A stretch of DNA of 64,000 nt. Origin: Amblyomma americanum. Its lineage: Eukaryota; Arthropoda; Arachnida; Ixodida; Ixodidae. Positions 24,301-39,000 of this stretch are shown one piece after another. The DNA is taken from assembly GCF_052857255.1 (NCBI RefSeq), contig NW_027526669.1, positions 1-64,000 on the forward strand, given 5' to 3'. The translations under genes and the position numbers were made by a program. How positions within the stretch are numbered: the stretch's first letter is position 1; every line of letters begins with the position of its first letter. Below the pieces are notes generated by a model. That model made no database searches, was not told the origin of the DNA, and saw nothing but the letters and a program-made list of their open reading frames with translations.

Positions 24301-26763
24301 GAAGAGTACACGAGAGAAAGGTGTAAACCTTTTCTCTCAGAACTGCGCGAAAACTTGTATTCCGGCTCAAAACAACGGGATACATCGTTTTAGGTCGAAA
24401 CTAGCAAGATTCACGAGCATCGATATTACAAGTCGTCGAATACTAGACGAGAGAAAGGTGTAAACTTTTTCTCTCAGAACTGCGCGAAAACTTCTATTCC
24501 AGCTCAAAACAACGAGATACATCGTTGTAGATCGAAACTAGCAAGATTCACGAGCATCGATTTTACAAGTCGTCAAAGAGTACACGAGAGAAAGGTGTAA
24601 ACTTTTTCCCTCAGAACTGCGCGAAAACTTGTATTCCGGCTCAAAACAACGCGATACATCGTTTTAGGTCGAAACTAGCAAGATTCACGAGCATCGATTT
24701 TACCAGTCGTCGAGAGTAGACAAAAGAAAGGTGTAAACTTTTTCTCTCAGAACTGCACGAAAACTTGTATTCCGGCTCAAAACAACGGGGTACATCGTTT
24801 TAGATCGTAACTAGCAAGATTCACGAGCATCGACTTTACAAGTCGTCGGAGAGTCCACGAGAGAAAGGTGTAAACTTTTTATCTCACAACTGCGCGAAAA
24901 CTTGTATTCCGGCTCAAAACAACGGGATACATCGTTCTAGGTCGAAACTAGCAATATTCACGAGCATCGATTTTACAAGTCGTCGAATAGTAGACGAGAG
25001 AAAGGTGTGAACTTTTTCTCTCAGAACTGCGCGAAAAGTTGTATTCCGGCTCAAAAAAACGGGATACATCGTTTTAGATCGAAACTAGCAAGAATCACGA
25101 GCATCGATTTTACAAGTCTTCGAAGAGTAGACGAGAGAAAGGTGTAAACTTTTTCTCTCAGAACTGCGCGAAAACTTGTATTCCGGCTCAAAACAACAGG
25201 ATACATCGTTTTAGATCGAAACTAGCAAAATTCAGGAGCATCGATTTTACAAGTCGTCGAAGAGTAGACGAGAGAAAGGTGTAAACTTTTTCTCTCAGAA
25301 CTGCGCGAAAACTTGTATTCCGGCTCAAAACAACGGGATACATCGTTTTAGGTCGAAACTAGCGATATTCACGAGCATCGATTTTACAAGTCGTCGAATA
25401 GTAGACGAGAGAAAGGTGTAAACTTTTTCTCTCAGAACTGCGCGAAAACTTGTATTCCGCCTCAAAATAACGGGATATATCGTTTTAGATCGAAAGTAGC
25501 AAGATTCACGAGCATCGATTTTACAAGTCGTCGAATAGTAGACGAGAGAAAGGTGTAAAGTTTTTCTCTCAGAACTGCGCGAAAACTTCTATTCCAGCTC
25601 AAAACAACGAGATACATCGTTGTAGATCGAAACTAGCAAGATTCACGAGCATCGATTTTACAAGTCGTCAAAGAGTACACGAGAGAAAGGTGTAAACTTT
25701 TTCTCTCAGAACTGCGCGAAAACTTGTATTCCGGCTCAAAACAACGCGATACATCGCTTTAGGTCGAAACTAGCAAGATTCACGAGCATCGATTTTACCA
25801 GTCGTCGAGAGTAGACAAGAGAAAGGTATAAACTTTTTCTCTCAGAACTGCACGAAAACTTGTATTCCGGCTCAAAACAACGGGGTACATCGTTTTAGAT
25901 CGTAACTAGCAAGATTCACGAGCATCGATTTTACAAGTCGTCGGAGAGTCCACGAGAGAAAGGTGTAAACTTTTTCTCTCAGAACTGCGCGAAAACTTGT
26001 ATACCGGCTCAAAACAACAGGGTACATCGTTTTAGATCGTAACTAGCAAGATTCACGAGCATCGATTTTACAAGTCGTCGGAGAGTCCACGAGAGAAAGG
26101 TGTAAACTTTTTCTCTCAGAACTGCGCGAAAACTTGTATTCCGGCTCAAAACAACGGGATACATCGTTCTAGGTCGAAACTAGCAATATTCACGAGCATC
26201 GATTTTAAAAGTCGTCGAATAGTAGACGAGAGAAAGGTGTAAACTTTTTCTCTCAGAACTGCGCGAAAAGTTGTATTCCGGCTCAAAAAAACGGGATACA
26301 TCGTTTTAGATCGAAACTAGCAAGAATCACGAGCATCGATTTTACAAGTCTTCGAAGAGTAGACGAGAGAAAGGTGTAAACTTTTTCTCTCAGAACTGCG
26401 CGAAAACTTGTATTCCGGCTCAAAACAACAGGATACATCGTTTTAGATCGAAACTAGCAAGAATCAGGAGCATCGATTTTACAAGTCGTCGAAGAGTAGA
26501 CGAGAGAAAGGTGTAAACTTTTTCTCTCAGAACTGCGCGAAAACTTGTATTCTGGCTCAAAACAACGGGATTCATCGTTTTAGATTGAGACTAGCAAGAT
26601 TCACGAGCATCGATTTTACAAGTCCTCGAAGAGTAGACGAGAGAAAGCTGTAAACTTTTTCTCTCGGAGCTTCGCAAAAACTTGTATTCCGGCTCAAAAC
26701 AACGGAATACATAGTTTTAGATCGAAAGTAGCAAGATTCACGAGCATCGATTTTACAAGTCGT
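24300..26763. repeat. 18-monomer HOR, copy 1 (2,464 bp)
   Basis: Markers here recur 2,464 bp further on: CGATATTAC at 24,421 and 26,885, CAAAATTCAGG at 25,226 and 27,690, TATACCGG at 26,000 and 28,464. The rare AACCTTTTCTCTC follows each start. The junction near 26,764 drops the GGGGTACATCATT monomer that follows GGAATACATAG elsewhere. Confidence 0.85.
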
Positions 26764-29227
26764 CGAAGAGTACACGAGAGAAAGGTGTAAACCTTTTCTC
26801 TCAGAACTGCGCGAAAACTTGTATTCCGGCTCAAAACAACGGGATACATCGTTTTAGGTCGAAACTAGCAAGATTCACGAGCATCGATATTACAAGTCGT
26901 CGAATACTAGACGAGAGAAAGGTGTAAACTTTTTCTCTCAGAACTGCGCGAAAACTTCTATTCCAGCTCAAAACAACGAGATACATCGTTGTAGATCGAA
27001 ACTAGCAAGATTCACGAGCATCGATTTTACAAGTCGTCAAAGAGTACACGAGAGAAAGGTGTAAACTTTTTCCCTCAGAACTGCGCGAAAACTTGTATTC
27101 CGGCTCAAAACAACGCGATACATCGTTTTAGGTCGAAACTAGCAAGATTCACGAGCATCGATTTTACCAGTCGTCGAGAGTAGACAAAAGAAAGGTGTAA
27201 ACTTTTTCTCTCAGAACTGCACGAAAACTTGTATTCCGGCTCAAAACAACGGGGTACATCGTTTTAGATCGTAACTAGCAAGATTCACGAGCATCGACTT
27301 TACAAGTCGTCGGAGAGTCCACGAGAGAAAGGTGTAAACTTTTTATCTCACAACTGCGCGAAAACTTGTATTCCGGCTCAAAACAACGGGATACATCGTT
27401 CTAGGTCGAAACTAGCAATATTCACGAGCATCGATTTTACAAGTCGTCGAATAGTAGACGAGAGAAAGGTGTGAACTTTTTCTCTCAGAACTGCGCGAAA
27501 AGTTGTATTCCGGCTCAAAAAAACGGGATACATCGTTTTAGATCGAAACTAGCAAGAATCACGAGCATCGATTTTACAAGTCTTCGAAGAGTAGACGAGA
27601 GAAAGGTGTAAACTTTTTCTCTCAGAACTGCGCGAAAACTTGTATTCCGGCTCAAAACAACAGGATACATCGTTTTAGATCGAAACTAGCAAAATTCAGG
27701 AGCATCGATTTTACAAGTCGTCGAAGAGTAGACGAGAGAAAGGTGTAAACTTTTTCTCTCAGAACTGCGCGAAAACTTGTATTCCGGCTCAAAACAACGG
27801 GATACATCGTTTTAGGTCGAAACTAGCGATATTCACGAGCATCGATTTTACAAGTCGTCGAATAGTAGACGAGAGAAAGGTGTAAACTTTTTCTCTCAGA
27901 ACTGCGCGAAAACTTGTATTCCGCCTCAAAATAACGGGATATATCGTTTTAGATCGAAAGTAGCAAGATTCACGAGCATCGATTTTACAAGTCGTCGAAT
28001 AGTAGACGAGAGAAAGGTGTAAAGTTTTTCTCTCAGAACTGCGCGAAAACTTCTATTCCAGCTCAAAACAACGAGATACATCGTTGTAGATCGAAACTAG
28101 CAAGATTCACGAGCATCGATTTTACAAGTCGTCAAAGAGTACACGAGAGAAAGGTGTAAACTTTTTCTCTCAGAACTGCGCGAAAACTTGTATTCCGGCT
28201 CAAAACAACGCGATACATCGCTTTAGGTCGAAACTAGCAAGATTCACGAGCATCGATTTTACCAGTCGTCGAGAGTAGACAAGAGAAAGGTATAAACTTT
28301 TTCTCTCAGAACTGCACGAAAACTTGTATTCCGGCTCAAAACAACGGGGTACATCGTTTTAGATCGTAACTAGCAAGATTCACGAGCATCGATTTTACAA
28401 GTCGTCGGAGAGTCCACGAGAGAAAGGTGTAAACTTTTTCTCTCAGAACTGCGCGAAAACTTGTATACCGGCTCAAAACAACAGGGTACATCGTTTTAGA
28501 TCGTAACTAGCAAGATTCACGAGCATCGATTTTACAAGTCGTCGGAGAGTCCACGAGAGAAAGGTGTAAACTTTTTCTCTCAGAACTGCGCGAAAACTTG
28601 TATTCCGGCTCAAAACAACGGGATACATCGTTCTAGGTCGAAACTAGCAATATTCACGAGCATCGATTTTAAAAGTCGTCGAATAGTAGACGAGAGAAAG
28701 GTGTAAACTTTTTCTCTCAGAACTGCGCGAAAAGTTGTATTCCGGCTCAAAAAAACGGGATACATCGTTTTAGATCGAAACTAGCAAGAATCACGAGCAT
28801 CGATTTTACAAGTCTTCGAAGAGTAGACGAGAGAAAGGTGTAAACTTTTTCTCTCAGAACTGCGCGAAAACTTGTATTCCGGCTCAAAACAACAGGATAC
28901 ATCGTTTTAGATCGAAACTAGCAAGAATCAGGAGCATCGATTTTACAAGTCGTCGAAGAGTAGACGAGAGAAAGGTGTAAACTTTTTCTCTCAGAACTGC
29001 GCGAAAACTTGTATTCTGGCTCAAAACAACGGGATTCATCGTTTTAGATTGAGACTAGCAAGATTCACGAGCATCGATTTTACAAGTCCTCGAAGAGTAG
29101 ACGAGAGAAAGCTGTAAACTTTTTCTCTCGGAGCTTCGCAAAAACTTGTATTCCGGCTCAAAACAACGGAATACATAGTTTTAGATCGAAAGTAGCAAGA
29201 TTCACGAGCATCGATTTTACAAGTCGT
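26764..29227. repeat. 18-monomer HOR, copy 2
   Basis: This copy has the same monomer order as 24,300-26,763. Its end continues through GGAATACATAG (29,167) into the GGGGTACATCATT monomer that is missing at the previous junction. The spacing to copy 3 is therefore 2,601 bp (19 monomers) rather than 2,464. Confidence 0.85.
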
Positions 29228-31320
29228 CGAAGAGTAGACGAGAGAAAGGTGTAAACTTTTTCTCTCAGAACTGCACGAAAACTTGTATTCCGGCTCAAAA
29301 CAACGGGGTACATCATTTTAGATCCAAACTAGCAAGATTCACGAGCATCGATTTTACAAGTCGTCGAAGAGTACACGAGAGAAAGGTGTAAACTTTTTCT
29401 CTCAGAACTGCGCGAAAACTTGTATTCCGGCTCAAAACAACGGGATACATCGTTTTAGGTCGAAACTAGCAAGATTCACGAGCATCGATATTACAAGTCG
29501 TCGAATAGTAGACGAGAGAAAGGTGTAAACTTTTTCTGTCAGAACTGCGCGAAAACTTCTATTCCAGCTCAAAACAACGAGATACATCGTTGTAGATCGA
29601 AACTAGCAAGATTCACGAGCATCGATTTTACAAGTCGTCAAAGAGTACACGAGAGAAAGGTGTAAACTTTTTCCCTCAGAACTGCGCGAAAACTTGTATT
29701 CCGGCTCAAAACAACGCGATACATCGTTTTAGGTCGAAACTAGCAAGATTCACGAGCATCGATTTTACCAGTCGTCGAGAGTAGACAAAAGAAAGGTGTA
29801 AACTTTTTCTCTCAGAACTGCGCGAAAACTTGTATTCCGGCTCAAAACAACGGGGTACATCGTTTTAGATCGTAACTAGCAAGATTCACGAGCATCGACT
29901 TTACAAGTCGTCGGAGAGTCCACGAGAGAAAGGTGTAAACTTTTTCTCTCAGAACTGCGCGAAAACTTGTATTCCGGCTCAAAACAACGGGATACATCGT
30001 TCTAGGTCGAAACTAGCAATATTCACGAGCATCGATTTTACAAGTCGTCGAATAGTAGACGAGAGAAAGGTGTGAACTTTTTCTCTCAGAACTGCGCGAA
30101 AAGTTGTATTCCGGCTCAAAAAAACGGGATACATCGTTTTAGATCGAAACTAGCAAGAATCACGAGCATCGATTTTACAAGTCTTCGAAGAGTAGACGAG
30201 AGAAAGGTGTAAACTTTTTCTCTCAGAACTGCGCGAAAACTTGTATTCCGGCTCAAAACAACAGGATACATCGTTTTAGATCGAAACTAGCAAAATTCAG
30301 GAGCATCGATTTTACAAGTCGTCGAAGAGTAGACGAGAGAAAGGTGTAAACTTTTTCTCTCAGAACTGCGCGAAAACTTGTATTCCGGCTCAAAACAACG
30401 GGATACATCGTTTTAGGTCGAAACTAGCGATATTCACGAGCATCGATTTTACAAGTCGTCGAATAGTAGACGAGAGAAAGGTGTAAACTTTTTCTCTCAG
30501 AACTGCGCGAAAACTTGTATTCCGGCTCAAAATAACGGGATATATCGTTTTAGATCGAAAGTAGCAAGATTCACGAGCACCGATTTTACAAGTCGTCGAA
30601 TAGTAGACGAGAGAAAGGTGTAAAGTTTTTCTCTCAGAACTGCGCGAAAACTTCTATTCCAGCTCAAAACAACGAGATACATCGTTGTAGATCGAAACTA
30701 GCAAGATTCACGAGCATCGATTTTACAAGTCGTCAAAGAGTACACGAGAGAAAGGTGTAAACTTTTTCTCTCAGAACTGCGCGAAAACTTGTATTCCGGC
30801 TCAAAACAACGCGATACATCGCTTTAGGTCGAAACTAGCAAGATTCACGAGCATCGATTTTACCAGTCGTCGAGAGTAGACAAGAGAAAGGTATAAACTT
30901 TTTCTCTCAGAACTGCACGAAAACTTGTATTCCGGCTCAAAACAACGGGGTACATCGTTTTAGATCGTAACTAGCAAGATTCACGAGCATCGATTTTACA
31001 AGTCGTCGGAGAGTCCACGAGAGAAAGGTGTAAACTTTTTCTCTCAGAACTGCGCGAAAACTTGTATACCGGCTCAAAACAACAGGGTACATCGTTTTAG
31101 ATCGTAACTAGCAAGATTCACGAGCATCGATTTTACAAGTCGTCGGAGAGTCCACGAGAGAAAGGTGTAAACTTTTTCTCTCAGAACTGCGCGAAAACTT
31201 GTATTCCGGCTCAAAACAACGGGATACATCGTTCTAGGTCGAAACTAGCAATATTCACGAGCATCGATTTTACAAGTCGTCGAATAGTAGACGAGAGAAA
31301 GGTGTAAACTTTTTCTCTCA
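29228..31320. repeat. 18/19-monomer HOR, copy 3
   Basis: CAAAATTCAGG at 30,291 and TATACCGG at 31,065 match copy 2 at an offset of 2,601 bp. Small differences from copy 2 include CTTTTTCTGTCAG near 29,536, a GAGCACCGATT near 30,577 and AATAACGGGATA with TTCCGGCTC instead of TTCCGCCTC. The block merges into the next duplication near 31,320. Confidence 0.8.
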
Positions 31321-34300
31321 GAACTGCGCGAAAAGTTGTATTCCGGCTCAAAAAAACGGGATACATCGTTTTAGATCGAAACTAGCAAGAATCACGAGCA
31401 TCGATTTTACAAGTCTTCGAAGAGTAGACGAGAGAAAGGTGTAAACTTTTTCTCTCAGAACTGCGCGAAAACTTGTATTCCGGCTCAAAACAACAGGATA
31501 CATCGTTTTAGATCGAAACTAGCAAGAATCAGGAGCATCGATTCTACAAGTCGTCGAAGAGTAGACGAGAGAAAGGTGTAAACTTTTTCTCTCAGAACTG
31601 CACGAAAACTTGTATTCCGGCTCAAAACAACGGGGTACATCGTTTTAGACCCAAACTAGCAAGATTCACGAGCATCGATTTTACAAGTCGTCGAAGAGCA
31701 CACGAGAGAAAGGTGTAAACTTTTTCTCTCAGAACTGCGCGAAAACTTGTATTCCGGCTCAAAACAACGGGATACATCGTTTTAGGTCGAAACTAGCAAG
31801 ATTCACGAGCATCGATATTACAAGTCGTCGAATAGTAGACGAGAGAAAAGTGTAAACTTTTTCTCTCAGAACTGCGTGAAAACTTCTATTCCAGCTCAAA
31901 ACAACGAGATACATCGTTGTAGATCGAAACTAGCAAGATTCACGAGCATCGATTTTACCAGTCGTCGAGAGTAGACAAGAGAAAGGTGTAAACTTTTTCT
32001 CTCAGAACTGCACGAAAACTTGTATTCCGGCTCAAAACAACGGGGTACATCGTTTTAGATCGTAACTAGCAAGATTCACGAGCATCGATTTTACAAGTCG
32101 TCGGAGAGTCCACGAGAGAAAGGTGTAAACTTTTTCTCTCAGAACTGCGCGAAAACTTGTATACCGGCTCAAAACAACGGGGTACATCGTTTTAGATCGT
32201 AACTAGCAAGATTCACGAGCATCGATTTTACAAGTCGTCGGAGAGTCCACGAGAGAAAGGTGTAAATTTTTTCTCTCAGAACTGCGCCAAAACTTGTATT
32301 CCGGCTCAAAACAACAGGATACATCGTTTTAGATCGAAACTAGCAAGATTCAAGAGCATCGATTTTACAAGTCGTCGAAGAGTAGACGAGAGAAAGGTGT
32401 AAACTTTTTCTCTCAGAACTGCACGAAAACTTGTATTCCGGCTCAAAACAACGGGGTACATCGTTTTAGATCCAAACTAGCAAGATTCACGAGCATCGAT
32501 TTTACAAGTTGTCGAAGAGTACACGAGAGAAAGGTGTAAACTTTTTCTCACAGAACTGTGCGAAAACTTGTATTCCGGCTCAAAACAACGGGATACATCG
32601 TTTTAGGTCGAAACTAGCAAGATTCACGAGTGTCGATATTACAAGTCGTCGAATAGTAGACGAGAGAAAGGTGTAAACTTTTTCTCTCAGAACTGCGTGA
32701 AAACTTCCATTCCAGCTCAAAACAACGAGATACATCGTTGTAGATCGAAACTAGCAAGATTCACGAGCATCGATTTTACAAGTCGTCAAAGAGTACACGA
32801 GAGAAAGGTGTAAACTTTTTCTCTCAGAACTGCGCGAAAACTTGTATTCCGGCTCAAAACAACGGGGTACATCGTTTTAGATCCAAACTAGCAAGATTCA
32901 CGAGCATCGATTTTACAAGTTGTCGAAGAGTACACGAGAGAAAGGTGTAAACTTTTTCTCACAGAACTGCGCGAAAACTTGTATTCCGGCTCAAAACAAC
33001 GGGATACATCGTTTTAGGTCGAAACTAGCAAGATTCACGAGCATCGATATTACAAGTCGTCGAATAGTAGACGAGAGAAAGGTGTAAACTTTTTCTCTCA
33101 GAACTGCGTGAAAACTTCTATTCCAGCTCAAAACAACGCGATACATCGTTTTAGGTCGAAACTAGCAAGATTCACGAGCATCGATTTTACCAGTCGTCGA
33201 GAGTACACAAGAGAAAGGTGTAAACTTTTTCTCTCAGAACTGCACGAAGACTTGTATTCCGGCTCAAAACAACGGAATACATAGTTTTAGATCGAAAGTA
33301 GCAAGATTCACGAGCATCGATTTTACAAGTCGTCGAAGAGTAGACGAGAGAAAGGTGTAAACTTTTTCTCTCAGAACTGCACGAAAACTTGTATTCCGGC
33401 TCAAAACAACGGGGTACATCATTTTAGATCCAAACTAGCAAGATTCACGAGCATCGATTTTACAAGTCGTCGAAGAGTACACGAGAGAAAGGTGTAAACT
33501 TTTTCTCTCAGAACTGCGCGAAAACTTGTATTCCGGCTCAAAACAACGGGATACATCGTTTTAGGTCGAAACTAGCAAGATTCACGAGCATCGATATTAC
33601 AAGTCGTCGAATAGTAGACGAGAGAAAGGTGTAAACTTTTTCTCTCAGAACTGCGCGAAAACTTCTATTCCAGCTCAAAACAACGAGATACATCGTTGTA
33701 GATCGAAACTAGCAAGATTCACGAGCATCGATTTTACAAGTCGTTAAAGAGTACACGAGAGAAAGGTGTAAACTTTTTCCCTCAGAACTGCGCGAAAACT
33801 TGTATTCCGGCTCAAAACAACGCGATACATCGTTTTAGGTCGAAACTAGCAAGATTCACGAGCATCGATTTTACCAGTCGTCGAGAGTAGACAAAAGAAA
33901 GGTGTAAACTTTTTCTCTCAGAACTGCGCGAAAACTTGTATTCCGGCTCAAAACAACGGGATACATCGTTCTAGGTCGAAACTAGCAATATTCACGAGCA
34001 TCGATTTTACAAGTCGTCGAATAGTAGACGAGAGAAAGGTGTGAACTTTTTCTCTCAGAACTGCGCGAAAAGTTGTATTCCGGCTCAAAAAACGGGATAC
34101 ATCGTTTTAGATCGAAACTAGCAAGAATCACGAGCATCGATTTTACAAGTCTTCGAAGAGTAGACGAGAGAAAGGTGTAAACTTTTTCTCTCAGAACTGC
34201 GCGAAAACTTGTATTCCGGCTCAAAACAACAGGATACATCGTTTTAGATCGAAACTAGCAAGAATCAGGAGCATCGATTCTACAAGTCGTCGAAGAGTAG

Positions 34301-36033
34301 ACGAGAGAAAGGTGTAAACTTTTTCTCTCAGAACTGCACGAAAACTTGTATTCCGGCTCAAAACAACGGGGTACATCGTTTTAGATCCAAACTAGCAAGA
34401 TTCACGAGCATCGATTTTACAAGTCGTCGAAGAGCACACGAGAGAAAGGTGTAAACTTTTTCTCTCAGAACTGCGCGAAAACTTGTATTCCGGCTCAAAA
34501 CAACGGGATACATCGTTTTAGGTCGAAACTAGCAAGATTCACGAGCATCGATATTACAAGTCGTCGAATAGTAGACGAGAGAAAGGTGTAAACTTTTTCT
34601 CTCAGAACTGCGTGAAAACTTCTATTCCAGCTCAAAACAACGAGATACATCGTTGTAGATCGAAACTAGCAAGATTCACGAGCATCGATTTTACCAGTCG
34701 TCGAGAGTAGACAAGAGAAAGGTGTAAACTTTTTCTCTCAGAACTGCACGAAAACTTGTATTCCGGCTCAAAACAACGGGGTACATCGTTTTAGATCGTA
34801 ACTAGCAAGATTCACGAGCATCGATTTTACAAGTCGTCGGAGAGTCCACGAGAGAAAGGTGTAAACTTTTTCTCTCAGAACTGCGCGAAAACTTGTATAC
34901 CGGCTCAAAACAACGGGGTACATCGTTTTAGATCGTAACTAGCAAGATTCACGAGCATCGATTTTACAAGTCGTCGGAGAGTCCACGAGAGAAAGGTGTA
35001 AACTTTTTCTCTCAGAACTGCGCCAAAACTTGTATTCCGGCTCAAAACAACAGGATACATCGTTTTAGATCGAAACTAGCAAGATTCAGGAGCATCGATT
35101 TTACAAGTCGTCGAAGAGTAGACGAGAGAAAGGTGTCAACTTTTTCTCTTAGAACTGCACGAAAACTTGTATTCCGGCTCAAAACAACGGGGTACATCGT
35201 TTTAGATCCAAACTAGCAAGATTCATGAGCATCGATTTTACAAGTTGTCGAAGAGTACACGAGAGAAAGGTGTAAACTTTTTCTCACAGAACTGCGCGAA
35301 AACATGTATTCCGGCTCAAAACAACGGGATACATCGTTTTAGGTCGAAACTAGCAAGATTCACGAGCATCGATATTACAAGTCGTCGAATAGTAGACGAG
35401 AGAAAGGTGTAAACTTTTTCTCTCAGAACTGCGTGAAAACTTCTATTCCAGCTCAAAAGAACGAGATACATCGTTGTAGATCGAAACTAGCAAGATTCAC
35501 GAGCATCGATTTTACAAGTCGTCAAAGAGTACACGAGAGAAAGGTGTAAACTTTTTCTCTCAGAACTGCGCGAAAACTTGTATTCCGGCTCAAAACAACG
35601 CGATACATCGTTTTAGGTCGAAACTAGCAAGATTCACGAGCATCGATTTTACCAGTCGTCGAGAGTAGAAAAGAGAAAGGTGTAAACTTTTTCTCTCAGA
35701 ACTGCACGAAAACTTGTATTCCGGCTCAAAACAACGGGGTACATCGTTTTAGATCGTAACTAGCAAGATTCACGAGCACTGATTTTACAAGTCGTCGGAG
35801 AGTCCACGAGAGAAAGGTGTAAACTTTTTCTCTCAGAACTGCGCGAAAACTTGTATACCGGCTCAAAACAACGGGGTACATCGTTTTAGATCGTAACTAG
35901 CAAGATTCACGAGCATCGATTTTACAAGTCGTCGGAGAGTCCACGAGAGAAAGGTGTAAACTTTTTCTCTCAGAACTGCGCCAAAACTTGTATTCCGGCT
36001 CAAAACAACAGGATACATCGTTTTAGATCGAAA
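31320..36033. repeat. duplication with a 20-monomer offset (2,736 bp)
   Basis: ATTCTAC at 31,541 and 34,277, CGATATTAC at 31,813 and 34,549, TGTCGATATT at 32,634 against 35,370, and TATACCGG at 32,160 and 34,896 all give 2,736 bp. The match runs over about 31,320-32,850 against 34,056-35,586. The sequence between (32,850-34,056) is related to the 29.1-30.1 kb order. Private variants such as GAGTGTCGATATT near 32,629 mark copy 1. Confidence 0.8.
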
Positions 36034-39000
36034 CTAGCAAGATTCAGGAGCATCGATTTTACAAGTCGTCGAAGAGTAGACGAGAGAAAGGTGTAAACTT
36101 TTTCTCTCAGAACTACGCGAAAACTTGTATTCCGGCTAAAAAAAAAACGGGATACATCGTTTTAGATCGAAACTAGCAAGATTCAGGAGCATCGATTTTA
36201 CAAGTCCTCGAAGAGTAGACGAGAGAAAGGCGTAAACTTTTTCTCTCAGAACTGCGCGAAAACTTCTATTCCAGCTCAAAACAACAGGATACATCGTTGT
36301 AGATCGAAACTAGCAAGATTCAGGAGCATCGATTTTACAAGTCCTCGAAGAGTAGACGAGAGAAAGGTGTAAACTTTTTCTCTCAGAACTGCGCGATAAC
36401 TTGTATTCCGGCTCAAAACAAAGGGATTCATCGTTTTAGATCGAAACTAGCAAGATTCACGAGCATCGATTTTACAAGTCCTCGAAGAGTAGACGAGAGA
36501 AAGCTGTGAACTTTTTCTCTCAGAACTGCACGAAAACTTGTATTCCGGCTCAAAACAACGGGGTACATCGTTTTAGATCGTAACTAGCAAGATTCACGAG
36601 CATCTATTTTACAAGTCGTCGGAGAGTCCACGAGAGAATGGTGTAAACTTTTTCTCTCAGAACTGCGCGAAAACTTGTATACCGGCTCAAAACAACGGGA
36701 TACATCGTTTTAGATCGTAACTAGCAAGATTCACGAGCATCGATTTTACAAGTCGTCGGAGAGTCCACGAGAGAAAGGTGTAAACTTTTTCTCTCAGAAC
36801 TGCGCGAAAACTTGTAATCCGGCTCAAAACAACAGGATACATCGTTTTAGGTCTAAACTAGCAATATTCACGAGCATCGATTTTACAAGTCGTCGAAGAG
36901 TAGACGAGAGAAAGGTGCAAACTTTTTCTCTCCGAACTGCGCCAAAACTTGTATTCCGGCTCAAAAAAAATGGGATTCATCGTTTTAGATCGAAACTAGC
37001 AAGATTCACGAGCATCGGTTTTACAAGTCTTCGAAGAGTAGACGAGAGAAAGGTGTAAACTTTTTCTCACAGAACTGCGCGAAAACTTGTATTACGGCTC
37101 AAAACAACGAGATACATCGTTTTAGATCGAAACTAGCAAGATTCACGGGCATCGATTTTACAAGTCTTCGAAGAGTAGACGAGAGAAAGGTGTAAAGTTT
37201 TTCTCTCAGAACTGCGCGAAAACTTGTATTCCGGCTCAAAACAACGGGGTACATCGTTTTAGATCGTAACTAGCAAGATTCACGAGCATCGATTTTACAA
37301 GTCGTCGGAGAGTCCACGAAAGAAAGGTGTAAATTTTTTCTCTCAGAACTGCGCGAAAACTTGTATTCCGGCTCAAAACAACGGGATACATCGTTCTAGG
37401 TCGAAACTAGCAATATTCACGAGCATCGATTTTACAAGACGTCGAATAGTAGACGAGAGAAAGGTGTAAACTTTTTCTCTCAGAACTGCGCGAAAACTTG
37501 TATTCCGGCTCAAAAAAAAAACGGGATACATCGTTTTAGATCGAAACTAGCAAGATTCACGAGCATCGATTTTACAAGTCCTCGAAGAGTAGACGGGAGA
37601 AAGGCGTAAACTTTTTCTCTCAGAACTGCGCGAAAACTTCTATTCCAGCTGAAAACAACGGGATACATCGTTGTATATTGAAACTAGCAAGATATACGAG
37701 CATTGATTTTACAAGTCGTCGAAGAGTAGACGAGAGAAAGGTGTAAACTTTTTCTCTCAGAAGTGCGCCAAAACTTGTTTTCGGGCTCAAAACAACGGGA
37801 TACATCGTTTTAGATCGAAACTAGCAAGATTCACGAGCATCGATTTTACAAGTCGTCGAAGAGTACTCGAGAGAAAGTTGGAAACTTTTTCTCTTAGAAC
37901 TGCGCGAAAACTTGTATTGCGGCTCAAAACAACGGCATACGTTGTTTTAGCTCGAAACTAGAAAGTTTCACGAGCATCGATTTTACAAGTTGTCGAATAC
38001 TAGACGAGAGAAAGGTGTGAACTTTTTCTCAGAACAGCGCAAAAACTTGTATTCCGGCTCAAAACAACGGGATTCATCGTTTTAAATCGAAACTAGCAAG
38101 ATTCACGAGCATCAATTTTACAAGTCCTCGAAGATTAGACAAGAGAAAGGTGTAAACTTTTTCTCTCAGAACTGCGCGAAAAGTTGTATTCCGGCTCAAA
38201 AAAACGGGTACATTGTTTTAGATCGAAACTAGCAAGAATCACGAGCATCGATTTTACAAGTCTTCGAAGAGTAGACGAGAGAAAGGTGTAAACTTTTTCT
38301 CTCAGAACTGCGCGAAAACTTGTATTCCGGCTCAAAACAACAGGATACATCGTTTAAGATCGAAACTAGCAAGATTCACGAGCTTCGATTTTACAAGTCG
38401 TCGAAGAGTAGACGAGAGAAAGGTGTAAACTTTTTCTCTCAGAACTGCGCGAAAACTTGTATTCCGGCTCAAAACAACGGGATACATCGTTTTAGGTCGA
38501 AACTAGCAATATTCACGAGCATCGATTTTACAAGTCGTCGAATAGTAGACGAGAGAAAGGTGTAAACTTTTTCTCTCAGAACCGCGCCAAAACTTGTATT
38601 CCGGCTCAAAAAAAATGGGATTCATCGTGTTAGATCGAAACTAGCAAGATTCACGAGCATCGATTTTACAAGTCTTCGAAGAGTAGACGAGAGAAAGGTG
38701 TAAACGTTTTCTCACAGAACTGCGCGAAAACTTGTATTACGGCTCAAAACAACGAGATACATCGTTTTAGATCGAAACTAGCAAGATTCACGGGCATCGA
38801 TTTTACAAGTCTTCGAAGAGTAGACGAGAGAAAGGTGTAAAGTTTTTCTCTCAGAACTGCGCGAAAACTTGTATTCCGGCTCAAAACAACGGGATACATC
38901 GTTTTAGGTCGAAACTAGCAAGATTCACGAGCATCGATTTTACAAGTCGTCGAAGAGTAGACGAGAGAAAGGGGTAAACTTTTTCTCTCAGAACTGCGCG

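Noticed and set aside
36111..36160. A-run read as a retrotransposon poly-A tail
   Set aside because: Ordinary satellite sequence continues on both sides in register, with no inserted element or target-site duplication.
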